Source of the DNA: JBAZKK01 sp041650795 | Lineage (GTDB): Bacteria; Omnitrophota; Gorgyraeia; Gygaellales; Profunditerraquicolaceae | Assembly: GCA_041650795.1 (NCBI GenBank) | Contig: JBAZKK010000020.1 | Span: 1-20,594 of the forward strand | Length of the DNA: 20,594 nucleotides | Direction: 5' to 3' | Shown: one piece after another, positions 1-6,882 of the stretch | Position numbering within the stretch: position 1 is the stretch's first letter | How the letters are laid out: each line of letters begins with the position of its first letter | The notes under the pieces: model-generated | What the model was told of the DNA's origin: nothing | Seen by the model: only the letters and a program-made list of their open reading frames with translations | Database searches by the model: none | Position numbers and translations under genes: made by a program

Positions 1-182
1 TGTCAGCCACCACCAACCCTACTGCCGAGATTGCGATGGAGAAACTCAAGGACCTGGCAGCCAGCGAGGTGCATCTGACGCATATCCCTACGCCAGGGGA
101 CGAGGTGGGCCTGCGGAGGCTCAAGGTCAATCTCACTACCGACGGGAATTTCCCTTCGCAGGATTTATACGCCGCGGGATAA
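1..182 (+). CDS. DUF1846 (UPF0371)-like protein, C-terminal end only
   Basis: The reading frame is open from base 3 to the TAA at 180-182 and gives about 59 residues. The stretch beginning SATTNPTAEIAMEKLKDL, followed by a Ser/Glu-Val-His segment and an RRLKVNLTTD segment, resembles the C-terminus of DUF1846 proteins as I remember them (a TNP motif, then a cysteine/glutamate-histidine stretch, then 'LGVNLT'). The start lies left of the window. DUF1846 has no settled function. The assignment rests on a short tail only, so it is moderate. The next gene begins 27 bases after the stop, so the two could be cotranscribed. Confidence 0.6.
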   Translation, partial: SATTNPTAEIAMEKLKDLAASEVHLTHIPTPGDEVGLRRLKVNLTTDGNFPSQDLYAAG

Positions 183-209
183 TGTTAATAGGCCGGAGAG
201 GATGTTTAG

Positions 210-1604
210 ATGAGCGGGATATTCGGGGTAGTTTCTAAAAAGGAGTGCACCCAAACCCTGTTCTACGGTACGGATTACCATTCGCACCTGGGGACCCAGT
301 TCGCCGGCATGGCGGTGTGGGGGTTATCGTTGAACAAGAAGATTCACGATATCAGCGGAACGCAGTTTAAATCCAAGTTCTTCCAGGAGTTGGAGGGGTT
401 CAAGGGTAATAAGGGGATAGGGGTTATCAGCACCCTTTACCCCCAGCCCATAGTCGTCAATTCCCGCTTCGGGCAATTCGCAATAGTCACTAACGGATTC
501 ATTGAAAACGCCGGGGAATTGGCCGAGGAGATGCTTTCGGAAGGCGAGTCTTTCAGCGATTCTTTCGACGGCCGCATTAATGCTACTGAGCTTGTGGCGA
601 AGTTAATCAACCGGGGCAATAGCATCAGCGAAGGTATTGAGAAAATGTTTGCCCAGATCCGCGGTTCGTGCTCGCTGCTCATTTTGACCAGGGACGGCAT
701 CTGGGCAGGCCGCGACAGGTTCGGCTATACCCCGCTGGTGGTCGGCGAGAAACAGGGGGAGCTGGCGGTGACAACCGAGACCTCCGCTTTCTACAACCTG
801 GGCTTTAGCATCAAGAAGTTTCTGGCGCCGCGGGAGGTGGTTTTTATAGACAAGAAAGGCATGAAGACGAAGATAGCCGGCAGCAGGAAGAAGCAGGTCT
901 GTTCGTTCCTCTGGATTTACTCAGGGTTCCCCGCCTCTAGCTATGAAGGCGTGAATGTCGAGACGGTCCGGGAGCGCTGCGGCTCATTTTTGGCAAAGTC
1001 CGATACTATCAAGGTTGAGTTGGTGGCAGGCATACCGGATTCCGGAACCACCCATGCTATCGGTTATGCCATGCAGTCCCGCCTGCCCTTTCGCAGGCCG
1101 TTGGTAAAATATACCCCGGGTTTTGACCGCAGCTATACTCCTCCATCGCAGGAGAGGCGCGACCTCATCGCTAAGATGAAACTGGTGGCGATACGGGATA
1201 TCATCAAGAATAGAAGGATAGTTGTCTGCGACGATTCCATCGTGCGCGGCACGCAGCTTAAGAACTTTACGTTGCAGAAACTCTGGAGCAACGCTGCCAG
1301 GGAGGTGCACCTGAGGATTGCCTGCCCGCCCCTGATGTTTCCCTGCAAGTTCAATTATTCCACCCGCAGCATCTCGGAATTAGTTACCCGCCGTGCTATC
1401 AAGAGTATCGAGGGCAGGGATCCCCGCGATATCTCTCTCTATCTGGATGAAAGCACGCCACAGTTCAAAAGAATGGTCTCTTGGATTTCCAGGGATATCA
1501 ACGCCACCTCGCTTAAGTACCAGCGTTTGGATGATATGATCCGTGCCATAGGATTGCCGCGGCAGGACCTGTGTCTTTACTGCTGGACAGGTAAGGCTAC
1601 CTAA
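210..1604 (+). CDS. PurF-like amidophosphoribosyltransferase with Ser in place of the catalytic Cys
   Basis: The family makes 5-phosphoribosylamine from PRPP and glutamine, the first step of purine synthesis. The 464-residue protein has an N-terminal Ntn-type glutamine amidotransferase domain (about 1-220) and a phosphoribosyltransferase domain (about 235-400). The PRPP loop is intact: VVCDDSIVRGT at 338-348, preceded by a GIPDSGTT segment. Cys231, Cys379, Cys455 and Cys458 fall where Bacillus-type PurF binds its 4Fe-4S cluster. The glutaminase nucleophile, normally Cys directly after Met1 (MCGI), is Ser2 (MSGI), and the usual Arg-Tyr-Ser/Thr substrate segment is replaced by ISTLYPQP, although an Asn-Gly pair (TNGF) remains. 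The start at 210 is preceded by GGAGAGG; the only nearby upstream ATG, at 202, stops after three codons. It may use free ammonia, or be a paralogue with another role. I recall similar Ser/Gly-start paralogues in other bacteria. era follows after 3 bases. Confidence 0.85.
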   Translation: MSGIFGVVSKKECTQTLFYGTDYHSHLGTQFAGMAVWGLSLNKKIHDISGTQFKSKFFQELEGFKGNKGIGVISTLYPQPIVVNSRFGQFAIVTNGFIENAGELAEEMLSEGESFSDSFDGRINATELVAKLINRGNSISEGIEKMFAQIRGSCSLLILTRDGIWAGRDRFGYTPLVVGEKQGELAVTTETSAFYNLGFSIKKFLAPREVVFIDKKGMKTKIAGSRKKQVCSFLWIYSGFPASSYEGVNVETVRERCGSFLAKSDTIKVELVAGIPDSGTTHAIGYAMQSRLPFRRPLVKYTPGFDRSYTPPSQERRDLIAKMKLVAIRDIIKNRRIVVCDDSIVRGTQLKNFTLQKLWSNAAREVHLRIACPPLMFPCKFNYSTRSISELVTRRAIKSIEGRDPRDISLYLDESTPQFKRMVSWISRDINATSLKYQRLDDMIRAIGLPRQDLCLYCWTGKAT

Positions 1605-1607
1605 ACG

Positions 1608-2522
1608 ATGAACAAGGTTAAACTGCGCTGCGGTAGAGCTACTATCGTCGGCAGGCCCAATACCGGAAAATCGACTCTCCTAAACGCCATTCTGGGAGAG
1701 AAAATCAGTATCGTCTCCGACGTCCCCCAAACCACCCGTTATCAGATAAAAGGTATTTTTACCGACAAGCGCGGCCAGGTTGTTTTTATCGATACCCCCG
1801 GGATACACCTTGGCCACGAGCGCTTCGGGACACTTATGGCAAGGCATATCGGAGAGGCGTTGGGCTCATGCGACGTCATTATTTACCTGATAGATACCAA
1901 CGATGCCCCGGGCAGGGAAGAGAGTTTTTTGATGGAGCGGTTGAAAGGCGTCAAGGTCCCCGTTATCCTGGGTTTGAACAAGATAGACCTGAAGGCTACT
2001 TTCCTGGATACCTATATCAAGTTATGGGAGCAGGTAAAAGGCCGTAGCGTAGGCGAGATGACCGATAGCCTGGTATTAATGCCTCTTTCCGGGCTGCAGG
2101 GGACTAATGTTACTGAGCTGACCGAGGCAATCTTCAAATTAATCCCCTTCGGGGATCTGCTTTACCCCGAGGATATTGTTTCGGACTTTCCCCAGCGCTT
2201 AGCCCTGGCAGACATCATCCGTGAAAAGCTTTTTAACGTTATGCGCCAGGAGATCCCCCATTTCCTGGCGGTCTATGTTGATGAGATAGAGCCGCGTTCT
2301 AACAAGCTTACCTTTATCCGGGCGGTTATATTGGTAGAGAGGGATTCCCAGAAGAGGATTGTGATAGGCCGGGACGGCAGGGTCCTCAAGGAGATCGGGC
2401 AGCTTGCCAGGCAGGAGATAGAGGGGATTTTAGGCAAGAAGGTATTCCTGGAGACGCAGGTAAAAGTGAAGGCCGGCTGGAGAGAAAACCCTGATATCCT
2501 GCATCAGCTCGGCCACCTTTAG
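1608..2522 (+). CDS. era: GTPase Era
   Basis: Era is an essential GTPase that binds the 3' end of 16S rRNA and helps mature the small ribosomal subunit. At 304 residues it has the usual family length. The G1 P-loop GRPNTGKS is at residues 15-22, the switch I stretch with QTTRY follows, the G3 motif DTPG is at 62-65, and the G4 motif NKID is at 124-127. The C-terminal half carries the KH RNA-binding domain, recognisable from the VIGRDGRVLKEIG loop and the closing VKVKAGWRENP stretch. The gene begins 3 bases after the PurF-like gene and was probably translated from the same mRNA. A palindromic repeat begins 3 bases after its stop codon. Confidence 0.97.
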   Translation: MNKVKLRCGRATIVGRPNTGKSTLLNAILGEKISIVSDVPQTTRYQIKGIFTDKRGQVVFIDTPGIHLGHERFGTLMARHIGEALGSCDVIIYLIDTNDAPGREESFLMERLKGVKVPVILGLNKIDLKATFLDTYIKLWEQVKGRSVGEMTDSLVLMPLSGLQGTNVTELTEAIFKLIPFGDLLYPEDIVSDFPQRLALADIIREKLFNVMRQEIPHFLAVYVDEIEPRSNKLTFIRAVILVERDSQKRIVIGRDGRVLKEIGQLARQEIEGILGKKVFLETQVKVKAGWRENPDILHQLGHL

Positions 2523-2525
2523 TTT

Positions 2526-2620
2526 AGGGACGGGGACGGTAGGGACGGGGACGGTTCTCGAGCCCGGTTAGAACTGTCCCCCTAAGGGACACTTTTAACC
2601 GTAGTTGAGAACCGTCCCTG
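2526..2620. repeat. Interspersed palindromic repeat, copy A
   Basis: This is a REP/MITE-like element of about 95 bp between era and the next gene. The right end reads GAGAACCGTCCCTG and is the inverse of the left end (GGACGGTTCTC). A nested hairpin pairs TGTCCC with GGGACA inside a GGTTA/TAACC stem. Read on the minus strand, its first 34 bases match copy B at 17073 exactly, so A and B are inverted relative to each other. The left end contains a tandem duplication of the 15-mer AGGGACGGGGACGGT (2526-2540 and 2541-2555). No transposase gene is visible in the window. Confidence 0.85.
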
Positions 2621-2623
2621 ATT

Positions 2624-2651
2624 TTGCTTGTGTTTTTGGAGAATTTATGAT
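2624..2651 (+). promoter_or_regulatory. Possible promoter for the envelope gene group
   Basis: TTGCTT at 2624-2629 and TATGAT at 2646-2651 are separated by 16 bases, upstream of the small membrane protein whose start is at 2679. The surrounding sequence is A/T-rich right after repeat copy A. The match is only moderate, and the genes could instead be read through from era. Confidence 0.3.
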
Positions 2652-2678
2652 AAAAAAGAATATAAAAAAGGAGGGGGT

Positions 2679-2924
2679 ATGCGCCAGCATTTGGGTTTTT
2701 TAAAGACCTCAAGCCTTATGGTCAAGGTCGCCGCGTGGATATTTTTGTTTTTTGGCGGCATCGGCGGGGTATCAATCATCATGGGGTTGACCCCGGGTAA
2801 TCCCCGTTGGATGGGTTTTGTCGTCCTGGCGATATACGCATTTTTCTTTTTCTTCTTTTACCTTATTGCCAAGATTGCCGATCTCCTGACACAGATTATC
2901 AATACCATCCACAAGGAAGATTAA
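2679..2924 (+). CDS. Small two-span membrane protein of unknown function
   Basis: The protein has 81 residues starting MRQHLGFL. I chose the ATG at 2679 because AAGGAGGGGG lies just before it; an in-frame upstream start would add residues with no ribosome binding site. Two hydrophobic stretches are visible: about residues 16-36 (VKVAAWIFLFFGGIGGVSIIMG) and about 45-66, the second very rich in phenylalanine. The C-terminus is polar (IINTIHKED). I do not recognise a family. It lies 15 bases upstream of another membrane-anchored protein, so the two may belong to the same envelope-related transcript. Confidence 0.65.
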   Translation: MRQHLGFLKTSSLMVKVAAWIFLFFGGIGGVSIIMGLTPGNPRWMGFVVLAIYAFFFFFFYLIAKIADLLTQIINTIHKED

Positions 2925-2939
2925 TCCTGACACAACAAG

Positions 2940-3536
2940 ATGAGAAATAAAAAGGACATCCTCATCGTTGTCCTCTCGGCAATCATCGTCGTGGGGATGG
3001 TTGTTTACGTCGGACAATCCAGGCAAAAGGGCCGGCTCCTCAGGTCCCTCCAGAAGGTCAAGGGGCAGCTCGCAATATTGGAGGCCGATAACCGCAGGCT
3101 GATGATAGAGCTGGAGAATGAAAGGAAGCTCAGCCGGCAGTTAGCTCAAGATAGGGCGTCGTTAGGGCAGGCTGTTAAAGAGCGCGATGAGAAGCTCGCG
3201 GCGTTAAGCGACGTACAGAATACCATAGATGCTTTAAACGCCCAGATCCTGGCTTTGCGCAGTGAAACCCAGAGTTTAAAAGAGGAAACCCTGAGGCTTA
3301 AGCTCGAGCTTGCCCAGGGCAGAAAGTCTTCCGAAGCATCCAGGGGGCGCCGTGATTCGGTAGCGGAATTAAAAAAGGCAATCAAGGAGCTCAAAAAGCA
3401 GGTTACCGTAGTGAAGCGTCAGATTAGAAATAACAGCAGTGACGTCGCTTTAACCGGCAACCGGGGATTTATCATCCGTGGAGGCAAGTCCACCTATCCT
3501 GCAAGGGTAAGAATCGAGGTTAACCCCGCACAGTAA
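2940..3536 (+). CDS. Membrane-anchored coiled-coil protein, hypothetical
   Basis: The protein has 198 residues. After the basic start MRNKKD there is one hydrophobic segment at about 6-25 (ILIVVLSAIIVVGMVVYV), likely a signal anchor. It is followed by a long heptad-like stretch rich in Leu, Glu, Lys and Arg from about 30 to 115, then a second basic helical segment at about 140-165 (ELKKAIKELKKQV). The C-terminal 35 residues look like a small beta-rich tail (GFIIRGGKSTYPARVRIEVNP). It is probably periplasmic and attached to the inner membrane. No enzyme motif is visible. The ribosome binding site is weak, so the start is the likeliest ATG rather than a certain one. The next gene starts 9 bases downstream. 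Confidence 0.7.
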   Translation: MRNKKDILIVVLSAIIVVGMVVYVGQSRQKGRLLRSLQKVKGQLAILEADNRRLMIELENERKLSRQLAQDRASLGQAVKERDEKLAALSDVQNTIDALNAQILALRSETQSLKEETLRLKLELAQGRKSSEASRGRRDSVAELKKAIKELKKQVTVVKRQIRNNSSDVALTGNRGFIIRGGKSTYPARVRIEVNPAQ

Positions 3537-3545
3537 AGAAGCCAG

Positions 3546-3995
3546 ATGGCCAGGAATATCTTTATCGAAGCTTTACATAATAAAATTTTCATGACCATGA
3601 TTAGTGCCTGGGTGATAGCCCAGGCTATCAAGGTTATGATTGGCGTTATCCGTTGCAAGAGATTTGATTTCCGTTGGCTTGTAGGAACAGGCGGTATGCC
3701 TTCCAGCCACGCCTCCGGCGCGGCATGCCTGGCTTCCTCAATAGGCATTCATAGCGGTTTTGACAGCGTTTATTTCGCGTTGGCCGCGGCATTCGCAATC
3801 GTAGTGATGTTTGACGCACAGGGCGTGCGGCGGGCAACCGGAAAGCAAGCCAGTATTTTGAATAAGATTACCGAAGACATATATTGGCAGGGCAGGATTA
3901 AGGATAACCGCCTGCGCGAACTCATCGGCCATACTCCGGTAGAGGTCCTGGCCGGCGCCCTGCTTGGCATCCTGATCGCTTTTTTAGCGCGTTAA
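3546..3995 (+). CDS. Divergent PAP2 family membrane protein (YuiD/DUF212)
   Basis: The 149-residue protein matches the DUF212/YuiD family, a small offshoot of the PAP2 phosphatase and vanadium haloperoxidase group. Visible marks are the MPSSHAS motif at residues 51-57 after a TGG turn, the FDAQGVRRATGKQA segment near residue 90, and the GHTPVEVLAGALLG segment from residue 128. Hydrophobic stretches near 14-34, 60-90 and at the C-terminus suggest several membrane spans. Family members are often annotated as acid phosphatase or haloperoxidase-related, but the exact substrate is not established; a lipid phosphate is plausible. It sits between a coiled-coil membrane protein and an L,D-transpeptidase, which fits an envelope role. 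Confidence 0.85.
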   Translation: MARNIFIEALHNKIFMTMISAWVIAQAIKVMIGVIRCKRFDFRWLVGTGGMPSSHASGAACLASSIGIHSGFDSVYFALAAAFAIVVMFDAQGVRRATGKQASILNKITEDIYWQGRIKDNRLRELIGHTPVEVLAGALLGILIAFLAR

Positions 3996-4012
3996 TAAAA
4001 AAGGGGGATACG

Positions 4013-4825
4013 GTGAATAAGAAGTTGGCATTAATCATCGCGGCGGTAATAATAGCAGCAGCTATTTTTATTATCATAGGTGTTAAGACCGGTTCCAGGG
4101 CATCATTAAATAAAGGCAGGCCTCTTTCTATGACGTCACTATTGAACAAAGCCAAGGAACTTGAAGGCAGGGGGGATTTGCTTGGGACCAGGAACGCTTA
4201 CCAGGAGCTTGCCAGCAGCTTTCCTAATGCTCCCGAAGCCGACAGCTGGGAGAAGAAGGCGGAGGAGCTTAATATAAAACTTTTGTTTTCGTCTATCGTC
4301 ACCCCCAAGAGCATCCTTTACAAGATTAAGACCGGAGATACGCTTAACAAGATTGCCCGGGAACATCAGACTACCGTGGAGTTGCTCATGAAGAGCAATA
4401 ACCTTACCGGCGACAGGATCATACCTGGGAGGGAACTTAAGGTATGGATAGCTCCTTTCAGTATCGTGGTAGACAAATCCCAGAACATCCTGATTCTCAA
4501 AAGCGACGAGGACGTGATTAAGACCTATAACGTAGCCACGGGACTAAATAATTGCACCCCTGTCGGGACATTCAGGATTGTAAATAAGCTTAAAGACCCC
4601 ACCTGGTTTAAGGCCGGGGCGGTCGTGCCTGCGGATAGCTCCGAGAACATCCTTGGTTCGCGGTGGATGGGTTTTAACCTTGCCGGTTATGGTATCCACG
4701 GCACCACCGAGCCGGAGACTATCGGCAAACAGGCTACCCAGGGCTGCATTCGTATGGTGAATTCCGACGTCGAGGAGCTTTATGCGATCGTACCGGAAGG
4801 CACCGAGGTGACAATCGTAGACTAG
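4013..4825 (+). CDS. LysM domain L,D-transpeptidase (YkuD family)
   Basis: This enzyme would cross-link peptidoglycan through L,D bonds or attach proteins to it, acting in the periplasm. The 270-residue protein starts at GTG 4013 after AAGGGGG. A signal anchor spans about residues 4-23. A helical region with a tetratricopeptide-like look follows (about 40-85). A LysM peptidoglycan-binding domain is at about 101-147 (YKIKTGDTLNKIA through IIPGRELKVW). The YkuD catalytic domain takes up the rest, with His229 in HGTTEP and the nucleophile Cys245 in TQGCIRM. The usual S-H-G-C form of the motif is T-Q-G-C here, a mild departure, and the catalytic Cys and following Arg are kept. accA starts 6 bases after the stop. 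Confidence 0.93.
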   Translation: MNKKLALIIAAVIIAAAIFIIIGVKTGSRASLNKGRPLSMTSLLNKAKELEGRGDLLGTRNAYQELASSFPNAPEADSWEKKAEELNIKLLFSSIVTPKSILYKIKTGDTLNKIAREHQTTVELLMKSNNLTGDRIIPGRELKVWIAPFSIVVDKSQNILILKSDEDVIKTYNVATGLNNCTPVGTFRIVNKLKDPTWFKAGAVVPADSSENILGSRWMGFNLAGYGIHGTTEPETIGKQATQGCIRMVNSDVEELYAIVPEGTEVTIVD

Positions 4826-4831
4826 CATCCT

Positions 4832-5779
4832 ATGCAAGGCTTAGAATTCGAAAAACCAATCGTAGAGCTTGAGAAGAAAATCCAGGAGTTGCGCAATTTC
4901 ATCTCCGATAAAAAGATCGACCTCTCATCGGAACTTAAGTGTCTGGAAGACAAGCTGGAGCAGCTTAAAAAAGATACCTATACCAACCTGACTCCCTGGC
5001 AGCGGGTGCAGATTGCAAGGCATCCCCAGCGGCCCTATACATTGGACTATATCGGCATGATGATGACGGATTTTGTGGAGATCCACGGAGACAGGGGCTT
5101 TGCGGACGACAGGGCTATCATCTGCGGTTTTGCCAAGCTCGACAGCCAGAAGGTGGCGGTAATAGGGCACCAGAAGGGCCGCGACACAAAGGAGAATATC
5201 AAGCGCAATTTCGGCTGCGCCCACCCCGAAGGATACCGCAAGGCCCTGAGGATGATGCAGCTGGCCGAGAAATTTAATCTTGCCATCGTAGTCTTTATCG
5301 ATACCCCCGGAGCATATCCTGGCGTAGGAGCCGAGGAGCGCGGCCAGTCCCAGGCCATCGCCCTAAACCTAAGGGAGATGGTGCGGGTTGCAGTGCCTAT
5401 TGTGGCGACCGTTATCGGAGAGGGCGGCTCAGGGGGAGCTCTCGGTATAGGGATAGCTGATTATGTGGGAGTGTTGGAGAATTCTTATTACTCGGTGATT
5501 TCGCCTGAGGGGTGCGCCGCTATCCTCTGGAAGGATGGCTCAAAGGCGCCGCATGCCGCCGAGGTCTTAAAGCTCACCGCCAAGGATCTTCTCGGGATGG
5601 ATATTATCGATGAGGTTATCCTTGAGCCTGTGGGTGGCGCTCACCGCGATGCACGCGGGATGTCCGAGACCCTCAAGGCAACGATTAAGAAACAACTCAA
5701 GCAACTGGGTAGTTACGATAAGGAAAAGCTCCTTCAGGTGCGGTACCAGAAGTTCAGGAAGATAGGCAGTTTCGCCTAA
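4832..5779 (+). CDS. accA: Acetyl-CoA carboxylase carboxyltransferase subunit alpha
   Basis: AccA with AccD forms the carboxyltransferase that makes malonyl-CoA, the building block for fatty acids and for any polyketide made downstream. The 315 residues match the usual length (about 320). The N-terminal helical part (about 1-60) is typical, followed by TPWQRVQIARHPQRP, EIHGDRGFADDRAI, and the glycine-rich oxyanion segment GEGGSGGALG at residues 196-205. No accD, accB or accC is in the window. The gene is 6 bases after the L,D-transpeptidase and 1 base before a PadR regulator. It is about 7 kb from the ketosynthase-containing operon, with a separate efflux operon between, so a dedicated link to polyketide synthesis is possible but not shown. 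Confidence 0.97.
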   Translation: MQGLEFEKPIVELEKKIQELRNFISDKKIDLSSELKCLEDKLEQLKKDTYTNLTPWQRVQIARHPQRPYTLDYIGMMMTDFVEIHGDRGFADDRAIICGFAKLDSQKVAVIGHQKGRDTKENIKRNFGCAHPEGYRKALRMMQLAEKFNLAIVVFIDTPGAYPGVGAEERGQSQAIALNLREMVRVAVPIVATVIGEGGSGGALGIGIADYVGVLENSYYSVISPEGCAAILWKDGSKAPHAAEVLKLTAKDLLGMDIIDEVILEPVGGAHRDARGMSETLKATIKKQLKQLGSYDKEKLLQVRYQKFRKIGSFA

Positions 5780-5780
5780 A

Positions 5781-6296
5781 ATGATTGAGCACGAATTGAT
5801 AATCCTGGGGCTTTTGCGTCAGAGTCCCTGCCACGGTTACGAGATTAAGAAGCAGGTCAAGAAAGTCCTTTCTCTGGTTGCCGGCTTCGATTTAAAATCC
5901 GTATATTATCCCCTAAGAGTCTTGGAGAAAAAAGGACTGCTGCTTAAGCGTACCACCAAGGAAGGAAGGAGGCCGAAGCGCTTTATCTATGAACTTACGG
6001 CAAAGGGGGAAGGTCGCTTCAAGGAACTGCTCAAGAGGAGTTTCTTGGATTTTAAGAGGCCGCAGTTCAGCCTGGACCTTAGTCTTTATTTCCTGAGTTT
6101 TATCGAACCCCGGATTGCCAGGCGGCGCCTGCAGGTACGCATGCGCGTATTAGAAAAGCTCTCCCGCCAAATCCAGGAGACCCTCAAGACCCTCAAGAAG
6201 AAAAGGTCAGAGTCACTGGCGCTTATCCTTGAGCATAATCTCCAGATGCTTGATACCGAATCCGCCTTTCTTCGCCGCCTCACGAATTCTTTTTAA
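5781..6296 (+). CDS. PadR family transcriptional regulator
   Basis: The 171-residue protein begins with the PadR winged helix: HELIILGLLRQSPCHGYEIKKQV, then SVYYPLRVLEKKGLL, then the wing segment KRFIYELTAKGEGRFKELL. These cover about residues 3-80. The C-terminal part (about 110-165) is helical and basic, as expected for the dimerisation arm of this family. PadR proteins are usually ligand-responsive repressors. The ATG lies only 1 base after the accA stop, so translation is probably coupled to accA. Its target cannot be read from the sequence. The efflux operon that follows carries its own MarR regulator. Confidence 0.88.
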   Translation: MIEHELIILGLLRQSPCHGYEIKKQVKKVLSLVAGFDLKSVYYPLRVLEKKGLLLKRTTKEGRRPKRFIYELTAKGEGRFKELLKRSFLDFKRPQFSLDLSLYFLSFIEPRIARRRLQVRMRVLEKLSRQIQETLKTLKKKRSESLALILEHNLQMLDTESAFLRRLTNSF

Positions 6297-6331
6297 CCCC
6301 TTCAGTAACCAAAAAATATTCCGGTTCCTAC

Positions 6332-6360
6332 TTGACAAAAACGCTATTTTATAATATACT
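6332..6360 (+). promoter_or_regulatory. Promoter of the marR-efflux operon
   Basis: A perfect TTGACA -35 box lies at 6332-6337 and TATACT at 6355-6360, separated by 17 bases. A TATAAT at 6350-6355 is too close to pair with the same -35 box. The 15-mer ACTTGACAAAAACGC at 6330-6344 recurs exactly at the promoter of the polyketide operon (12606-12620). Confidence 0.75.
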
Positions 6361-6381
6361 TAATATGCTTAACTATTAAGT
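6358..6381. promoter_or_regulatory. Operator-like inverted repeat, likely MarR binding site
   Basis: ACTTAATA at 6358-6365 and TATTAAGT at 6374-6381 form a perfect 8-bp inverted repeat with an 8-base spacer, overlapping the end of the -10 box and the expected transcription start. The size and position fit autorepression by the MarR protein encoded 26 bases downstream. Binding itself is inferred. Confidence 0.6.
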
Positions 6382-6406
6382 AGATTTACTATAAAGGAGG
6401 TTAATT

Positions 6407-6868
6407 ATGCCTGAGGCCGGCCTTATGGGTTTTGCCGATAAATTGAGCCAGGTGATGCCGGTATTGATAAGGGAGTTTATCCGGGATGAAGCCAGGGAGC
6501 TTTACCACGGGCACGTTACCCCTCCGCAGGTTTTAGTGATGGATTTTCTTTTTGCCAACGGCGAATCCAAGATGAAGGAATTGGCATCTTTTATGATGGT
6601 TTCTACTGCCGCTACTACGGGTATCGTAGACAGGCTGGTGAAGGCCGGTTATGTCAGGCGCCTGTTTGAGCCGACCGACCGCCGCATAATCAAGGTCAAC
6701 CTCACTTTCAAGGGAAGCGAATTGTTACGTAAGATAAAGGAGCAGAGGCGTAGGATAATTATGCACACATTCAGCAAGGTATCGCAGGAAGACCGCATGG
6801 ATTACTTGAGGATTATCAGTCAAATCAGGGACGCGTTTGTCAAAGAGCAAGCGGAAAGTAGGTCTTGA
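6407..6868 (+). CDS. MarR family transcriptional regulator
   Basis: The 153-residue protein carries the MarR winged helix at about 45-110: MKELASFMMVSTAATTGIVDRL is the recognition region, followed by GYVRRLFEPTDRRIIKVNLT with the conserved wing DRR. Helices at both ends would form the dimer interface. MarR proteins usually repress an adjacent pump operon and are released by a small phenolic or other hydrophobic ligand. The ribosome binding site AAAGGAGG is strong. The gene has its own promoter and palindrome and leads straight into a TolC-adaptor-RND pump, which makes it the likely local repressor of the pump. Given the neighbouring polyketide locus, the ligand could be the product, but this is a guess. 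Confidence 0.93.
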   Translation: MPEAGLMGFADKLSQVMPVLIREFIRDEARELYHGHVTPPQVLVMDFLFANGESKMKELASFMMVSTAATTGIVDRLVKAGYVRRLFEPTDRRIIKVNLTFKGSELLRKIKEQRRRIIMHTFSKVSQEDRMDYLRIISQIRDAFVKEQAESRS

Positions 6869-6882
6869 TTTGCGGAAATATT

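Noticed and set aside
984..1310. Minus-strand open frame of 108 codons inside the PurF-like gene
   Set aside because: It has no family resemblance and overlaps a gene with clear motifs; it is a shadow of the real frame. The same applies to the other antisense frames in this window.
2526..2620. CRISPR array or classical terminator
   Set aside because: The repeats are single, palindromic and dispersed, with no regular spacers; the hairpins are not followed by a clear run of T.
6350..6355. TATAAT as -10 box of the marR promoter
   Set aside because: It is only 12 bases from TTGACA; TATACT at 6355-6360 gives the standard 17-base spacing.
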